DNA of 64,000 nucleotides. Origin: Allacma fusca (Eukaryota > Arthropoda > Collembola > Symphypleona > Sminthuridae). The notes below the pieces were generated by a model. That model saw only the letters and a list, made by a program, of their open reading frames with translations, did not search any database and was not told the DNA's origin. How positions within the stretch are numbered: the stretch's first letter is position 1; each line of letters begins with the position of its first letter. Both the position numbers and the translations under genes were made by a program. Location: positions 35,884,250-35,948,249 of the forward strand of contig OX359249.1 of NCBI GenBank assembly GCA_947179485.1, in the 5' to 3' direction. This document shows positions 1 through 14,226 of this stretch, piece by piece.

Positions 1-1578
1 TCAAAGCATTTCATAATATACGTACAGTATTTGTTTCACGAGAGATCAGCACAACTCTTTATTCTTGGGAATAGTTGTAGGTTTAGCAGTGACTGGGATT
101 TTATAGAGAGAAATACCGCTCGTATAAGTTGATAAATAAAGTAGTAAAAATCAGCGTACTATTTCCCCTTGTCAGTCCTCACTCCTTATATCAAAGGAAA
201 GGGTAACAGGGGAGGATGTACAAGCTGTACGGAACATAAGTGATTGGGCATCCATGTAGATATAGACAATATTTGAGGGAGAGTTAAGTTGTCAGTTAAC
301 TTGGCTAGACAAAATAATTCCACTCTTTGCCATTCATTTATTGGACAGGTACCTGTTTTCGGCAAGAGAGTCAGCGATAGTATAGCAATGTCTGTATTTT
401 TTTTTCTCTAAACCGTCTTCATTATTCATACACATTTGTCACATTGATTACTAGGTTAACTTGTGCTGTGCTGTACAGGAGCTCCTCCAACAGAGCTGTA
501 AGTCAGCAGGACTTGATTTCTTCGCTGATTTCGGCACCGCACTGAGTCCACACACTTTTAGCTCCACTCAACTGATCAATTATTATGATTCAAAGTAACT
601 CACAATGCTCTCATTTAATGTTTGCCTCCTCCATTTGACTGTTGTTTTCGGCTCACGCATTTCAAATCAGCAAATATGTAATGTTGAGGTAACTATTGGT
701 GCCGGCCTCCAAATCCACTTGGGCATCAGATAAATGCAGAACCCGTGTAATATCTGTAAGATCAGGAGCTCCTCAACCTAACCTCAACGACTCTCGCTCT
801 TGCCATAGTCTCAAATCATACGAAAAATACATAGCCAGAGATATTGGTTGCAGGTAATTCAACTCGGCAGTTCTGCCACTTATGCATGTCTCCCCAGCAG
901 CTAATCCCTGGGAAGAGCTTAAGACAGTAAAGCGTCATTTCTATAGGGGAAATACTCAACCTGGTTAATAAGATTCATGTCATACAGCATTTAGAAGCTT
1001 GCTTATAAAAATACATTTGAGATTATTCCGTAGTTGACTGTACTAAAAGTGTGGACTATAAATTCTCTCTTGACTCTCCCCTAATGTCATGTCACAAACT
1101 ACTTAATTGCTAGAGATGAGCTATCTAAAATGTATTTTCCCACGTCTCATCTCTCCAACTCCTAAATTTGAATCAGCGTTAATAATTGGAGTGTTAAACA
1201 AGATTGCAGACACAGATTGCTGTCAAACAACCACACTAAGTGAGTGGAGAGGAGCAATAAGTAACAAAATCAGGTTATTCATGCACACTGTTCCCCAACT
1301 TGTAATCAAGGTTAAGGCGTCGAGGTAAATTTTCTAAGTTGAATCCTATTTTGTCAAAAATACGACAGGAGTCAGGCACAAAATTCTGAATCAACTTTTG
1401 TTCCAATGATCTAATCAACTCTATTGAGATCTATTTTGATTTTTTCAGACTCGTTCTAATTCCTCATACATTATCCTAAGGAGAGAATGAATAGTAGTAC
1501 CAGTAATATAGATACTAATTCTGTACTCACTGTATACTCTCAGGGCTCTGTTCTATTCTCATTGATTTTGTTCCTTAC
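1..1578. other. No gene recognised at left edge
   Basis: AT-rich sequence with no convincing exon on either strand. The next downstream exon of the minus-strand phosphodiesterase-like gene should lie here or beyond the left edge. I looked for a minus-strand exon continuing the 1579-1625 exon and did not find one with good splice sites. Confidence 0.5.
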
Positions 1579-4500
1579 CTCATCTACAATAGCAGGGTGG
1601 ATGGTAAGGTAAGCCTCCACCGAATCTAGAACGAAATCAGAATATACACAGAGTCTGCAGAAACTAAAGATGGATGTGGAAATGATACAGATGATCGATT
1701 TTTTTCTGCTTTGTCCTTTGAATATGGAAGAATGAAGATGAGGTGAGTGAGGGGAAAAAAAGAATTTTGGGCTTGCCTCATGATACAGTACCAACAGTCT
1801 AGGTAAATCCTTTCCTCATAAATACCATGAGGATGTGAAGATGTCATTTCTGGTATGTGCAATGAATAGCAACTCTTAAGAAATAACTTGAAAATCTTTG
1901 TAGTACTGAACTATTTCAAGGGGAAAATTTGGCCATTTTGAACTTGAGAGAGAAAAATTAATGTGGGATTTGGGAATTTTGGGATGAAATTATACGTCTG
2001 GTTTTGGTTTTGTCCTAACTGCTTGGAAAAATACGTGCACTAAAAATGATGGATTAATAACTATGCTCACGTTCAGTGAAGCTTCTTCAGCTTATATTGG
2101 CATATATATTGGTTGGACTTCCGTTATTAAAATGGAGTTTTTCTGGTTGACGGAAACTGAAGTAATAGCTTGTAACTGAGTTTTCCTGTATGAGACTATA
2201 TAAGGGAGTCGTATATCGACATGTGTGCGTATTAGTAAACGATGTTGACTGAGGGAATGGTTAAGATAATGATTTAGTTGACTTCCTTAATTTCATTCGG
2301 CAAGTTATTATTACCCAACCTACCTTTCTATAAATTATATAGATTATCATCTTGGTGGGTATCTCATTTATAGATTCATCCTATGATGAGCCTCTAGCCA
2401 AAAAAAAAACGCAATGGAGCAGAGGGTGAATAACCTCCAACTGAATCTTCCCCCTTGCTGTTCCCTAGTGCCATAAGCATCACAGCGGAAGACAACTCAA
2501 ACGTGAGTACGTCCATGCAATGATGTTCATCCCTTCATCCTGTATCTGTATACTATAGTCTCTGTACTTCATTAGTTTTTAAAGATAACTTAACTGAGAA
2601 GAGTAGATGATTGATTAACCAATGAAGGCTTCTCCTCCACTTTGTTTCATACAACCACATATCATTTTTTTCCTCTCCATTTTTTTTTTACTTTCCTGCT
2701 GACCGATTTAGATTACTGACATAGTTCTCTCACAGATGTAACAAGTATTTGTCTATTTTCTATGACACTTAATAGAAATATCCGCTTGCATCGGAAACTT
2801 ATACCTGCTATTGTCCTGCCGACGGATGCTAAACAAGCTATTTTTTCATGTTAACTGCCATGTTGAAAATACGAAGAAAAAAAAATGCGAAGAATGAGCA
2901 GCTATTGTATTCGGATGGCTGCATTATTACGAGGACTAGATACTTCTTGATGACTAAAGGTCGCTGAGAAACCTTTTTCAATTCATGGAAGTATGTGTTA
3001 CTTATTCTAATTTCCTTGGAAAAATTGTGCGTGGAAATGAAACAGGTTGAAGAACTGGGTGGAACGGAAATTGTTCAGTGAGCTTACGTAATAATTCCTC
3101 ATCTGCAAAGGTTTTTTTGTCTCCCTCTTGACACACAAGTCAACAATAATTTATTAAAACAGGTGATAAATGGAAGTGTTAGATAATATCTACGGGTCAG
3201 ACTTTCCGTGGTGTCTGGTGGCTTACATTGTTCTAGTAGGAGTGCTGAAAGGGTAAGAAGTAGTATTGATTAAAAACACCCTACTGTGCCAGTGTAATTT
3301 CTTGACTGACTGGTCTTAATGTATTTTGCGTACGTAATCTATAAAAGCCCAGGCTGGGACGTACATGTTCTTCATTGGGAATCCCAAGAAACTGGAGCTC
3401 GTTGTTGGAAGGGAAGACGGCGGCGGAATGTGATGATGGCAGAAGAGTGCCAGAAGAGAATTGTAAGATTATAGAGACACTCAAAATCGTCTTTCAACTG
3501 ATCCCAATACATTTGCAAGGGCTATTACATTACGTCTAAACCTAAAGCGGATATTTCCGTATGATTAAGTTATGCTGAAAGGATGGGAAAAACATGAGAA
3601 AAAAAATATGATGAGTGGTGTCTGCTCCGAGTCATATGCTATTTGCAATAATCCCAGGATCTGTCTGTAGTACAGTCGTCATCTAAATGCAACAAACGAA
3701 TGAGAACTCATGTTCGGAGGGGCTTACGAAGCTCCCGCTACCACAGATGAAATAACTTTATGGTCATGGGCTCTTCTCCCGCAGAATGGTTACTACGCTC
3801 AAAGCGCCCTGTTTGGAGCATTTAACCTGCAAGGCACGCGCGAATCCATTTGCTTTGAGTAATTCAATAGGATAATGCACTTCAAGTGGCAAATTCAATT
3901 CATTATGACGTATGCTACGCCACGCTACTACTGCAAAAAAAAAAAAAACTCCACCGAGTTTAATTCATCCACTCTCCCCATTGATACTTATTAGCTCCCG
4001 AAAGAGGAATCTTTTGTAGGACAGAGTTTAAATCGAATGAAAAAATCCGAATACATTTTTTAACAGGAAAACCTACATGGGAAAAAATAAATCCGAATAA
4101 TATTTTCCCAATCATATTTACACGCTCCCACATAGGGGCTGATGTTTCCATGAGTATATTCAAGCCTGGAGCTGTACTGGAGTCGTTACAAGATTCAATG
4201 TACCAAATGAAACCAATAACTTATCTCTTTAGGTGGCCGGATAGGACCAGTCAGATGGAAGCGATCATAAAAACGGGGTAATGTGTATATTATTGCCAGA
4301 ACTGAAAAAAAACGCTGAAAATGTTTTTGAAGAATCTCCCCCCTGTAAAATTCTCAAAGTTTGTGTCACATATCCAATAACTAATTTCATTTCAAATGAA
4401 TTGGAATGCGTGCATGGTAATACACAGCAGGTACGTATGAAGTACTAGTTTCCTTGAGGAAACGCAGGTAAAATTTGTAAAAAATATTTGGGCTGTGATG

Positions 4501-6676
4501 GATGTGAACTGTTTTTTTCCAAAACGTGTTGAAAGGTACATACATGGATAACATTTCTTTGTAGGAAGTACATATTTTCCAAAGTAAAGGGTTTTGAGTG
4601 ACAATGAATGGAGGTCATAAGTCATAGGTCATATCATGCGTAGCTTGCAAACGTCAGTACACAGAGGCACACGAGATTATTACAAACGGACTAATTGCAT
4701 ATACAGTATGTAGATGTATTGGTGTATGTTCAAAAGCACTGTGGAGGCTAGATCGAATAAGATTCCTAAAGAAATGGGAGGACATTTTTTCGGATTATTT
4801 AGATGATGTGATTCATAGGAAGGAAATTAAGTTGTCTCTGTCCTATTTCTTCTTCCTCTACCCATAAATAATTGTGTTTAACAAAAGGAATTGAGCATCA
4901 TGATAAAAGGTATTTTGCAGGGTGGCATGCCCATAATAAAAAGCAGGGTGGAAGTTCCATCTTCCACTGTCACGTTGAAATGAACAGTAAGAATTAATTG
5001 AGAAATTGTTATTTTCAGATGCGGAATCAATGTTTCAGCGGAAGTCAAGTTTATTGAATCGTGCAAAAGTATGAAGAGATCCCAAGTCTTCCATAATGTA
5101 TTTCTCACTGCACAACCCAAGATGTACCAGCTACCTACCACATCCGTCATGGTTGACGCTGGGCTCTGTGACTAAAACCAACGGAGAGTCTCAAAACGGA
5201 AGAGAATCATCATTTTGGAGAGAGAAAATTCTGCCGAGTTTTGGTTTCTTGAGACGCGAGCATTGAACTTGCCAAATTGCCATTTCATGTCATGCCTCAA
5301 AGGTCCTTTTCAAGTTCAATTTGCTGTTTAGTCAACGTGAGTACATATCCAATTACCTCAAATCCTCCAAGACTAGTGGAGACAAATTCGTATGAGATGA
5401 CAACATATGATGCTGGACAAACACTAAGAGTATTTATGGAAGAGTCGAGACAGGTGGTTCATTACCACATAGTAGAAAGAGAAGTTTATTTTTGAAATTT
5501 CCTTGGAATGGTCCCACTGGAGAGAGCCCATTCTGACTACAGTCTCTAGCATCATCATAGCCTCCCTGGACATGAAGGAAATAAGACTCTGTTGAGGGAG
5601 CATGACCGAGCATTTTGTTGCCTCAATAGTTTTAGTAAAATCATACAACTTCCGTCTCCCTTGATATTCAAAGGTTGCATTACAATGTTTCGTATTAGTG
5701 GTATTATGCATCCATATGTATGTATGTACACCCCTGCAAAAGCCCGTCAGCATAATGATTCGACGCTAAGCTCACAATCAGCAATGCACAAATGTTTTAC
5801 GTGCATTCGTGCAATTCGTGACTGTTGATGAGCATTAGAAGGATCCATTAAGCTACGATACAGTACAGTAAAGAGCAAGGAAGGTATAATCCCTAACTTA
5901 ACACAATTTGACTCTCCATGTATTTATTACTGTAAAATTTAAAGGCTTTACTCTCGCATAATATGACTCATGTATTTGAGTATTCTCATGCAGTACATTC
6001 ATCCGTATTATAATATTAAGTAATGATCCCGGTTGTCAAGGCGTTGCTCGTGTTTTCCAATATCAATAACTGTTTATGTAGGGCACGTCAAGTCCTATCT
6101 GTCTGTAATTTTGCGCACCCAGCTCCATCCCGATCGAGGCCCATACATAACACCAAATATACTGCAAAATACTGATGCGTTACGGATTACCGTGCCCGCT
6201 CTCTGTACACTCACAAGTCTCACAAAAGACACTTGAGGACACAGGATACATCCCAAAGAGCCAGCGGAATGATAGCAAGTTATGAAACGGATCTGCTTTG
6301 TTGGAAAATAATCCTTGTGAAGTTACATGTCTCCACTCACCGCCTCTCTGCTCGACTGCGATATCATTCCTTAAAGGTAAGATCTTAACCTCTCAGAGAG
6401 AGGAGAATTCAAACCACTGGACGACTCTTTTGCAATACCGTGAAGTCATAGGACATGGAGTGGATATATCTGTATCTAGATATCTATATATATAGGAAGG
6501 AGAGAATGAATCTTACCAAAATCCAAATTGAGTGACCGCTGCCGTCTCAGCGTGTCCTGGGGACGTCTGATCGGAGTTGCGTTGGTGGGAGAATGATGAT
6601 TAGCTCCTGGAGACCCTCCACCATTGGTTGTCACCCAGGGCAAGTACCAGTCATCTTGCATCACGTACCAGTAAGC
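1579..6676 (-). CDS. Partial gene, PDE11-like cyclic nucleotide phosphodiesterase N-terminus (two exons)
   Basis: Two minus-strand exons join cleanly. Exon 6517-6676 follows the acceptor CCCTTACAG, begins in phase 0 with AYWYVMQDDWYLPW, holds a Pro/Asn/Arg-rich stretch, and ends LNLDF plus one G before GTAAGA. Exon 1579-1625 follows TTCGTTCTAG, supplies the two bases that complete the codon (GAT, Asp), encodes SVEAYLTIHPAIVDE, and stops at GTAAGG. The joined LDFDSVEAYLTIHP resembles the LDF-x-VE-x-FL-x3-HP segment that, as I recall, opens PDE11-type phosphodiesterases just before their GAF domains. Those enzymes hydrolyse cAMP and cGMP in the cytosol. The GAF and HD catalytic domains would lie beyond the left edge, and upstream exons should lie above 6676, ending in phase 0. 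The splice sites are good; the family call rests on a short motif and is inference. The 4.9-kb intron between the exons shows no convincing gene. Confidence 0.42.
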
Positions 6677-9600
6677 CTGTAAGGGAAAAGAATTAGTGAG
6701 GATATAATTCATCATATTTAAACGTTACATAAGTTACATTTGTCAAAATTCGAGGTAAAGTAAATTCCGGCAGATGAGCCCCACCAAAGTACCAGCCACA
6801 TACATAGTCAAGCACGATTTGTCACATTTGGAAGGATAAAAAGCAAACTCTTTGCAAACTCCTGTCCTGTAACAAAAACGTAAACGTTCGTTTGGCATGC
6901 TCTGTGCACTTGTACAGAGCTTGAGTATACGTGATTGGAGCTTTCAGGACTGTCAGAGAGGGGAAAGACAACCGTGAAATTATTAAGTCAGAACTTCAAA
7001 TTCTTCCTCTTCATCTTACTCCACACACACAGATTAATTATGAGGGAAAAATTGTCTTGGGCGTTGTTGCATTGAATGCAGGTAAGAAAAACAACCCCAT
7101 CCAAGTCATACTAACCTATAAGTTCAAATAGAATACTTTAAATCACACTGTGATTATCACAGGCATGTGGGCTTACTAATGGTCCTGGGCTGACTCCCTT
7201 CAAATGGAGGTAATCTCAAACAAACAATGGTAACCTATTATGCTAAGACGGCATAATAGAAGAGCACACACATGGACGGAGATCCAACGTGCTAGCAATA
7301 AATCAGCGGGAGGAGATATTGCGAGCTATCAGACGAAGAGGGTTACTCTCCTAACCTTTTGATCTCTCGTTCCTGGCTTCTTGTCACGTCCAGTGTAAAA
7401 TTGTCCAGTTTTACAAATTGTTTCACCACTGTCCCAATGTCCGAAATTCCCCAACTGTTGTAGTAATCTAACGCCCACAATTGTCACATCCAAGCTTTAT
7501 TTCTACAGAGACCCTACAAAGGACGTCACAATCTCCCAGCCTGGTATTAGCTCAATTCTCACACACACACACACACACAATTTTTTATGAGGAAAAAATT
7601 AATCTGACTTCCCATTTGATTTATATGGAATTTTTCCTTTCCTGCTACCCTCCACATATCCATCCCTGCCATCTTCATCAACTATTTATTACAAAAGTAA
7701 CGTCATCAGTCTGAGACTACGTACTTTCGCCTACTTCCTCTTCTCGCTACTGAAATTCATATAAATCTCCCAATACTAGCCCAATTGTATAGGAAGTTAG
7801 TCTTATATAAACTCGGACAAACAGTTGAAGCACCATATCCAAGTACGCTCCAGGCAGGGACTTCCATGCAATGGCAATGTGCTTGATCTTACGCATACCC
7901 CACATTAGGATTGTTATTCGGAAGAATTAAAAATACCAGCATATTTTTTTTCGCATATAATTCTGAGGCTAAATTCCTAGTGGTAACATTTTGCTATTGT
8001 TCCCACGCTTCAAGATCAATTTCAAAGTTTGTGCGATTAAGGGAGACCAAGTGAAAAACCAACTTTGATGGAACCCAGGGCTAGAGATGAAAGGAAAGTT
8101 ACCGATGGAATTTCTCTCAAAAAGAATGGCAAAGGCCGGAACAAATTTGTAACCATACAAAATTTCTTGAAAAATATCCATAATGTATAATGTGTGAGTA
8201 CAGAAAGGAAACCAAATTAGGTCAAAAAGTGTTGGGGGGAGGACTGAGTGAAAACAAATAATTTGTTACACAACTATACAGCATATGTCGCAGTGCAACC
8301 ATGCAGATTAAAGTCAAATTTAAAAAAAAAAGAATCCTCACTACCATCCACTTTTACTATGGTTACATCAAATTTCCAAGGAATTTTCTATTTTAGCACC
8401 ACACTCTCTCAATCCCCAATCTACAAGTACTACTAGGAGTCTTTACATGCTTCTGTCATACCCTTGAGATCATACCCTTGGGAATACCATTAACAACATA
8501 CCGCAGCAGGCAAAGGATACAACAGTGATTTGGGTTTAAAAAGCATGGCTCTCCGCAGAAGGTGCTATCTGCACGTGTGGTTGTGTGAGGATTACACCTG
8601 AGCTTACCATGAAGTTATTTAAAGTATCTTTCATCTCAATACACATCAAGAGTAGCAATGGACTTGTTTATTTTTATCACCCAGCTCAAACGAAACTTTT
8701 TACAAATTACTCTCTTTTCCTTGAAAGGGAACATTTAGTGGTTGCTCCAACATGAGAGAAGAATGAGCATGAATTAAATTCAATTTTGATCCGCAAAGTC
8801 TCCTCGGAGTAGAAATCAACCAGAAAGTAGATATATATATATAATCTTCTAACACGAGAAAGTGAAATGAGAATCCGTCAAGCAGAAATTATCTGTTGTG
8901 AGGGCCACTTCACAGAAAAACCATTGTATTTTCTGAATCGAGGTCGACTAGGGCTTCAAGAGGGTTGAGGTAGAGATATTAAATAGACGGCATCTGGCCT
9001 AACAGCATTTTCTGAATAAGATGCCCATGGTAAATTCCAATGTACAAACACTTGAAAGTGTCAACTCGGCCAAACACTGCTGGTGTAATAAATGTAAAAG
9101 CATTTGAGAAGTTGGCAAATGAAACATTAATTTATAGTAGAGCTTAAATATCATCTTATCTTCCTATGCATGTCTCAATGTCTGTGACAACTTTCAGGGT
9201 ACAGGGTTTTACCTCGTCATCAAAAGTAGATAAAATACTTAGCTGAACTTGGGCAAACTTGGGCTACCTAGCTTTAACTTTTCTGTACTTACTGATCCTC
9301 TCTCATGGATCAATCACATGACAAAATATTCGGAAATTTTTGGAAACTAAAATGACACCTCTCCTCCCTTCCTCTTTATACGCAATGTCCTTTCTTAGAC
9401 TTCCCTGAGAATTTGTAGACATCGATTGGGGATATCTACTCAAAGTGTTAGTGACAGGGAAGGCTGGGTGCTCAAAATATATTTTATGAGTTAATTTTCA
9501 TGGATGACCACTTTTTTCGGCTGTCAGGTCTTTTACAGGAAAAACTTTTACTAATGAGTACGTTTGAATTGGAAAATATCAAGTGATTATCTCATGTATG

Positions 9601-11418
9601 TGGTATTCATGTCAATGCTAACCCTTTTTTGTATTTACTCCCCAAGAATTTGATATAGAAGGTGTTTCGGCCGGCTGAAGGAAGATGAGAGAGACAAATA
9701 ACTAAATGGAGGTTTACTGTCAAAAAATCCCCCAAAACTTGATCATGTGAGAAATTATGGGAAGATCTTCTGGGAAATTCTTTAATCTTTTAATGCTCCG
9801 CTCAGTCCTCAATGGCTACTATTAAAGTGTCTTAATGTACTGCTGAGTCCCGACCTAATAGAAATGTTAAACCCAAGGATAGTCTTCCCTTCAAAAATAA
9901 TCGTTACCGCATACCTACGTGCAAATGGGAGATGGGATCTGGGAGATAAAGCCACTCAATTTTTTTAACAAAAAAAAAATGTTGTTTCGTAAAATACAAG
10001 CCCTCTATTCAGCAATAAACATAAACACAGTGTCATGAGTAAAACACACTCTGAGTCAAATCATGGGAAAAGTCTCTCATGACAGAGTAGGAGTTTCTTG
10101 TAAATATTCAGATATGGATAAATAACTACACAGTAGATTACACAAAAAAAGGCCCAGAGAATATTTACGAAATAGTCAAATTGAGCAGTGCGGTTCCCCA
10201 TAAACTATATTAATTACTCAATAATTACTTATAATGATGTAGCTCGGCAGTGGTGCGGACGTACTATGACGGAGTAATGCAAGAGTCAATGTGTCAGAAA
10301 TGACTTGACTCTGAAGATTTATGTCCTCGAATCTGTCACGTAATAATAGCATTAAATTGCATACATACCATACCCACCAAAAGATTTCTCCTATGACTAC
10401 GTGCATGGGTCGAACCAACACATTCCTCCATTAAGGAACTGCCGCCGTGAAATAGTAGCACTGTACGCGAAGTCACTTTATTTTCAAAACCATCCCGACT
10501 CCCATCAATCTCCTCTCTTTAGCATATCTATATGCTATTGGACCATACAAGACGAGGTTACAGGTTACACACATGAGGGAGAAAAATTACCCTTCATATT
10601 TTATCTCTAACTTAAACACAAAATGATGGACCAAATCCAATTTACAATTCCACCTTTAACATAATGATTAAAGTTCCTATCGTAACTAGCATATACCCCA
10701 CACACAACCGCCAATAAAAGTCAAATTTGTAGTTACTATCCCCCAAGATCTGCATAGTTTTTCTTCTCAGCCCTCAAGGAAAGGTTTTGATTGGATTTAT
10801 ATTTAATTGCATATAAACTATGAAAGGGAAATTTAAAAATAAATTGTTATACATGCAGACTGTTCATTTTACTCCAATGTCCTGGTATTACTTACGATTT
10901 TTGCCGAAATTGAAAGCTTTTTAATTCCAAGTCAATAACAATAAATTCCCGGTAATAAAATTACTCTTGACAAGCTGTAATGTTGGTGGAGAAGCGATAA
11001 TGTTGGAGATTTTTGTGCCAACCACATCACACACACACACAGATGTGTGCACATTTCTGCCCTCAGACTAATCTCTGTAATATCTAATTTGTAGTAAAAC
11101 AGTGTACACTTACATAAATCTATAAAGAACGTTTTTCAGGCGGTTTTGGGGTCAACAAACTCGACGAGACCAGTCAGACACACTGTAACCAAATGGGATT
11201 TTTCAGGGATTGTATAATACAGAGTCCCTTCTTATTTCCCTAATTTCTGGTGTAATATTGTTCCAGCCTTTTGGTTACAAAAATTTCGTTTTAGAAGCCC
11301 TGCTTAACTATAATACTTGGTCTACTGGTCCTATGATCTACATTTTTGGTAGCAATGCTGGCTATTGTATATCGTAGATACATAATAAGTCCGTATGTAT
11401 TGGGAGGAAATATCTTAC

Positions 11419-11506
11419 GGAAAGGAGTTTTGTGTGATCGTAGCTCGTACATGACTTGTAAATAGAATGATTTATCAAGTTTGTCTCTCGTGCATGTCAG
11501 GATTCG
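11419..11506 (-). CDS. Candidate internal exon, unknown gene
   Basis: This minus-strand segment is bounded by a good acceptor (TGATTTCTTCTCAG) and donor (CC|GTAAGA). It has 29 codons open in phase 0 and one leftover base: RILTCTRDKLDKSFYLQVMY, then ELRSHKTPF. The amino acid make-up is mixed and protein-like. No family is recognised. It lies upstream of the phosphodiesterase-like exons on the same strand, but it ends in phase 1, so it cannot join 6517-6676 directly. It could be chance, since the frame stays open beyond the donor. Confidence 0.3.
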
Positions 11507-14055
11507 CTGAGAAGAAATCAATCAAGGGGTGTATATTGTACTGACCTTATGATTCCCATTGTACATGAGGCAATCTCAGAATTTGATTTTTCGGCAAATA
11601 GGATCAGTTAAGGAATTCCGTTAACAAGCTCTCATGAACTGAATATGGGAAAATAACAAAAGCAATTTTCTTTTCCTCCGTGTAGCCATAACTGTTCATT
11701 CCAAAAGAAATGCAACCAGAACAAATATATTCATGAAATTGTAGGGGAAAAAAGAGTGAGAGACTACTATCATTTCCTGTCTACACTACGCATGCTATTA
11801 CTCCATCTGACAGCTGATAAATAATGTTCACATTGTTTTTTTTTTTAAATTAATTATTTTATACTTTATTTTAAAGTCATTTATTTCAATTTGAAGCACT
11901 TCTAATAGCATGTATTTATACATGCATAGCTTTTTCCCTTATAAAATAAAAAGCTTAGTCAATTAATTTAAATTGTTAAATTTCCCTCTCAGGCTATGTG
12001 TTTCTAAAAAAATGTTGACTGCAAAAAAATTTACACATTCATTCAGTCATCGTTATTGCCTCATTTTGTACAAGCGGCTCAAAAGTGTTATAGAAGGAAG
12101 AGACAACAAAGCGGAATTGGAATCCCTTTTTGTATGCCAGCGTGGAAGAGGCAACAAACTATAGTGTTTGTTTTGACTACAGTAGATTAGGTACATGCAT
12201 ACAATTACTTTAGTATTTTGTTGTGCTCCTTTAACATGTTTACAAATGACTGAGTATGGTGTGCACCGGTCTGGATATATACATAATTATAATTATGCCA
12301 CTACTACATTGGATGCTCTCGTTTAAATAAATTTAATTAGTAAGAATAAACCAATTGTTCTATTGAATTCCCACGAATTTAATTTTGTAGTAATTAATTA
12401 GTCAATAATTACTGTTGGTGGAGTCACCGGGTTTTTTACAGTGTTGCTTGCATTGTGTTCTAGTTCACTTAGCTATTGTGAGTACCGTCACGTCATCGAG
12501 TTTTGACATTTTTATAGTTTAGGATGGTCTCTGTGAAGTGCAATTAATTTCTTGGGTAGCTCAAGTATGTACATCTAATGGGACGCTCGTCCCAGGTACT
12601 GTAAACATTTGTGTATTTTTACGTATACGTACATATGCCGGAGTGCAGTGCAGTAGCAACATTGTAACATTTGGAAAGTATTTTTTGGCTTAGATACAAG
12701 GAATCTCAGCTACTAATCCTAGATTCTATGGGAGTTTGTAGAACCGTTTGTCGAATGTTAAAAACTGTAGTGTTTTGCCCTCGGGAAGTAAGTAAAAAAA
12801 AAACTGTCTCACAGACAGTAAATAAATAAATACTACGGTTGAATTAAGAGGTGAATCAAACAGTCAAGCTTTGGCTCCTAAGAACCTCAGCCTTTTTTTC
12901 TTACAAGTGAACGTGCGAAAGTGGACACAAGTACCTCAGAAAATATTTTCGCAGAAGAAACACGCAAATACATTTTTTTACGCAAATATTGTATGTACAT
13001 GTAGGGAATGCAATGGTCACAATTCAGGACTCTTTATTCTCTTCACGTATTAAAATGACTTAATTATTTGAGGAAGTATTTTTCTAATTTGAAAGCCAGC
13101 GGGACCATTTAAGAGAAGAATTAATGACAACAAACAATAAAGAGCCGTTGAAACTTTGAGAAACTAAGGCAATAAGTAGGAGGATACGTCTGTTTATCAA
13201 AGTCGTCACTGTGTTTAAATAACATCCCTGAATTGACGACGACGACAGGAGCAAACAGGAATGACTACTTTAATAGCAGCTATAATAATAATACTGCCAG
13301 ACTGATAAGGATTCAGCACCTTCTTCAAACACATCCTGAAACTTCACCTGTGTAACTCATCCTTTGAAACCATGAGAAATTGTAGAGTCTGGGATGCAAA
13401 AAAAAACTTGCTCGTATAATTATTAATCTTTTACACATTTGTGGGAAAAATGAATCTCCACTTCAACTGTATTATAATATCTTTTTTTTTTTACTTTTTG
13501 TCTCACACACACTACACCCTAATTGGAGACTTGGCTCACACACAGGGGCAAAATTATTTGAGGTTGATATCGTGGGTGAAGAGCCAAAATGATTTAAATG
13601 AAGTTTTTTGTCGATTAAAAACACTATAGTGAAACTTCTGGAGGGAGTTTCTTCACAAGCGACATGATCTATGTAGCACATCGTCTCGTCTATATTGATG
13701 CTTGTATGTATAATTAGTCCGGTCTGTTTTTAATCAAAAATGTATCTAGATCATTGTGCCTCTTCATTGACGATATGTAACTTTAAACCCTGATAACGAG
13801 GAATGTGACATTGGACAAGAGACCAGCTGTCTACCTGCTCGTGGGTGAGTATTATGTGGTAGTAGTCATATATGTAGATATACTACGTACAAATAGGTAT
13901 AAGTATCTACATCCAGTTAGTACAACTCTCAACGGCCCGCAACTTGAAAGGACCACATTGGGTACTCGAGTTTAAAATTTGAGTTGGAGCTGGGCTCAAA
14001 AGAAATGGTAATAATTAAAATTATAAACAATTTCAGTAGTCGGTTTTCCAAGTAC

Positions 14056-14226
14056 CAAATTTGGAAGCATGACCATTTCATTTGGAAGGATTTGACCCCG
14101 CGAGGAGCAGTAATACTTTTGTTGTAATGATCCTATTCCGGGTGTCAATGTAGAAGGGGAAGATACAGACGCATATTTTCGTTTATTTGAGTGTATGAAG
14201 GAATCATTAGGGTTTTCATTGGGAGA
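14056..14226 (-). CDS. Candidate exon, low-complexity Ser/Pro/Asn-rich
   Basis: A strong pyrimidine-rich acceptor (TTTCCTCCGACTCTCCTCACAG) precedes a minus-strand open frame starting SPNENPNDSFIHSNKRKY. The frame runs 76 codons to a stop at 13996-13998. A weaker donor at TTG|GTACTT would close a 57-codon exon with phase 0 at both ends. That is the phase needed upstream of the 6517-6676 exon. The sequence reads like a disordered protein segment. Its assignment to the phosphodiesterase-like gene is speculation based on strand and phase only. Confidence 0.28.

Noticed and set aside
3281-3484. Minus-strand open frame of 67 codons with a protein-like C-terminus
   Set aside because: No acceptor in the phase required by the 1579-1625 or 6517-6676 exons, and no polyadenylation signal nearby.
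5019-5175. Plus-strand terminal-exon-like segment (acceptor TTATTTTCAG, 51 codons, stop)
   Set aside because: No upstream partner exon; the nearest donor would give an implausibly short 32-nt intron and a different frame.
6948-7081. Plus-strand exon-like segment with acceptor GAGCTTTCAG and donor G|GTAAGA, 44 codons
   Set aside because: It is isolated, on the opposite strand to the phosphodiesterase-like exons, and encodes nothing recognisable; chance matches of this kind are expected in 64 kb.
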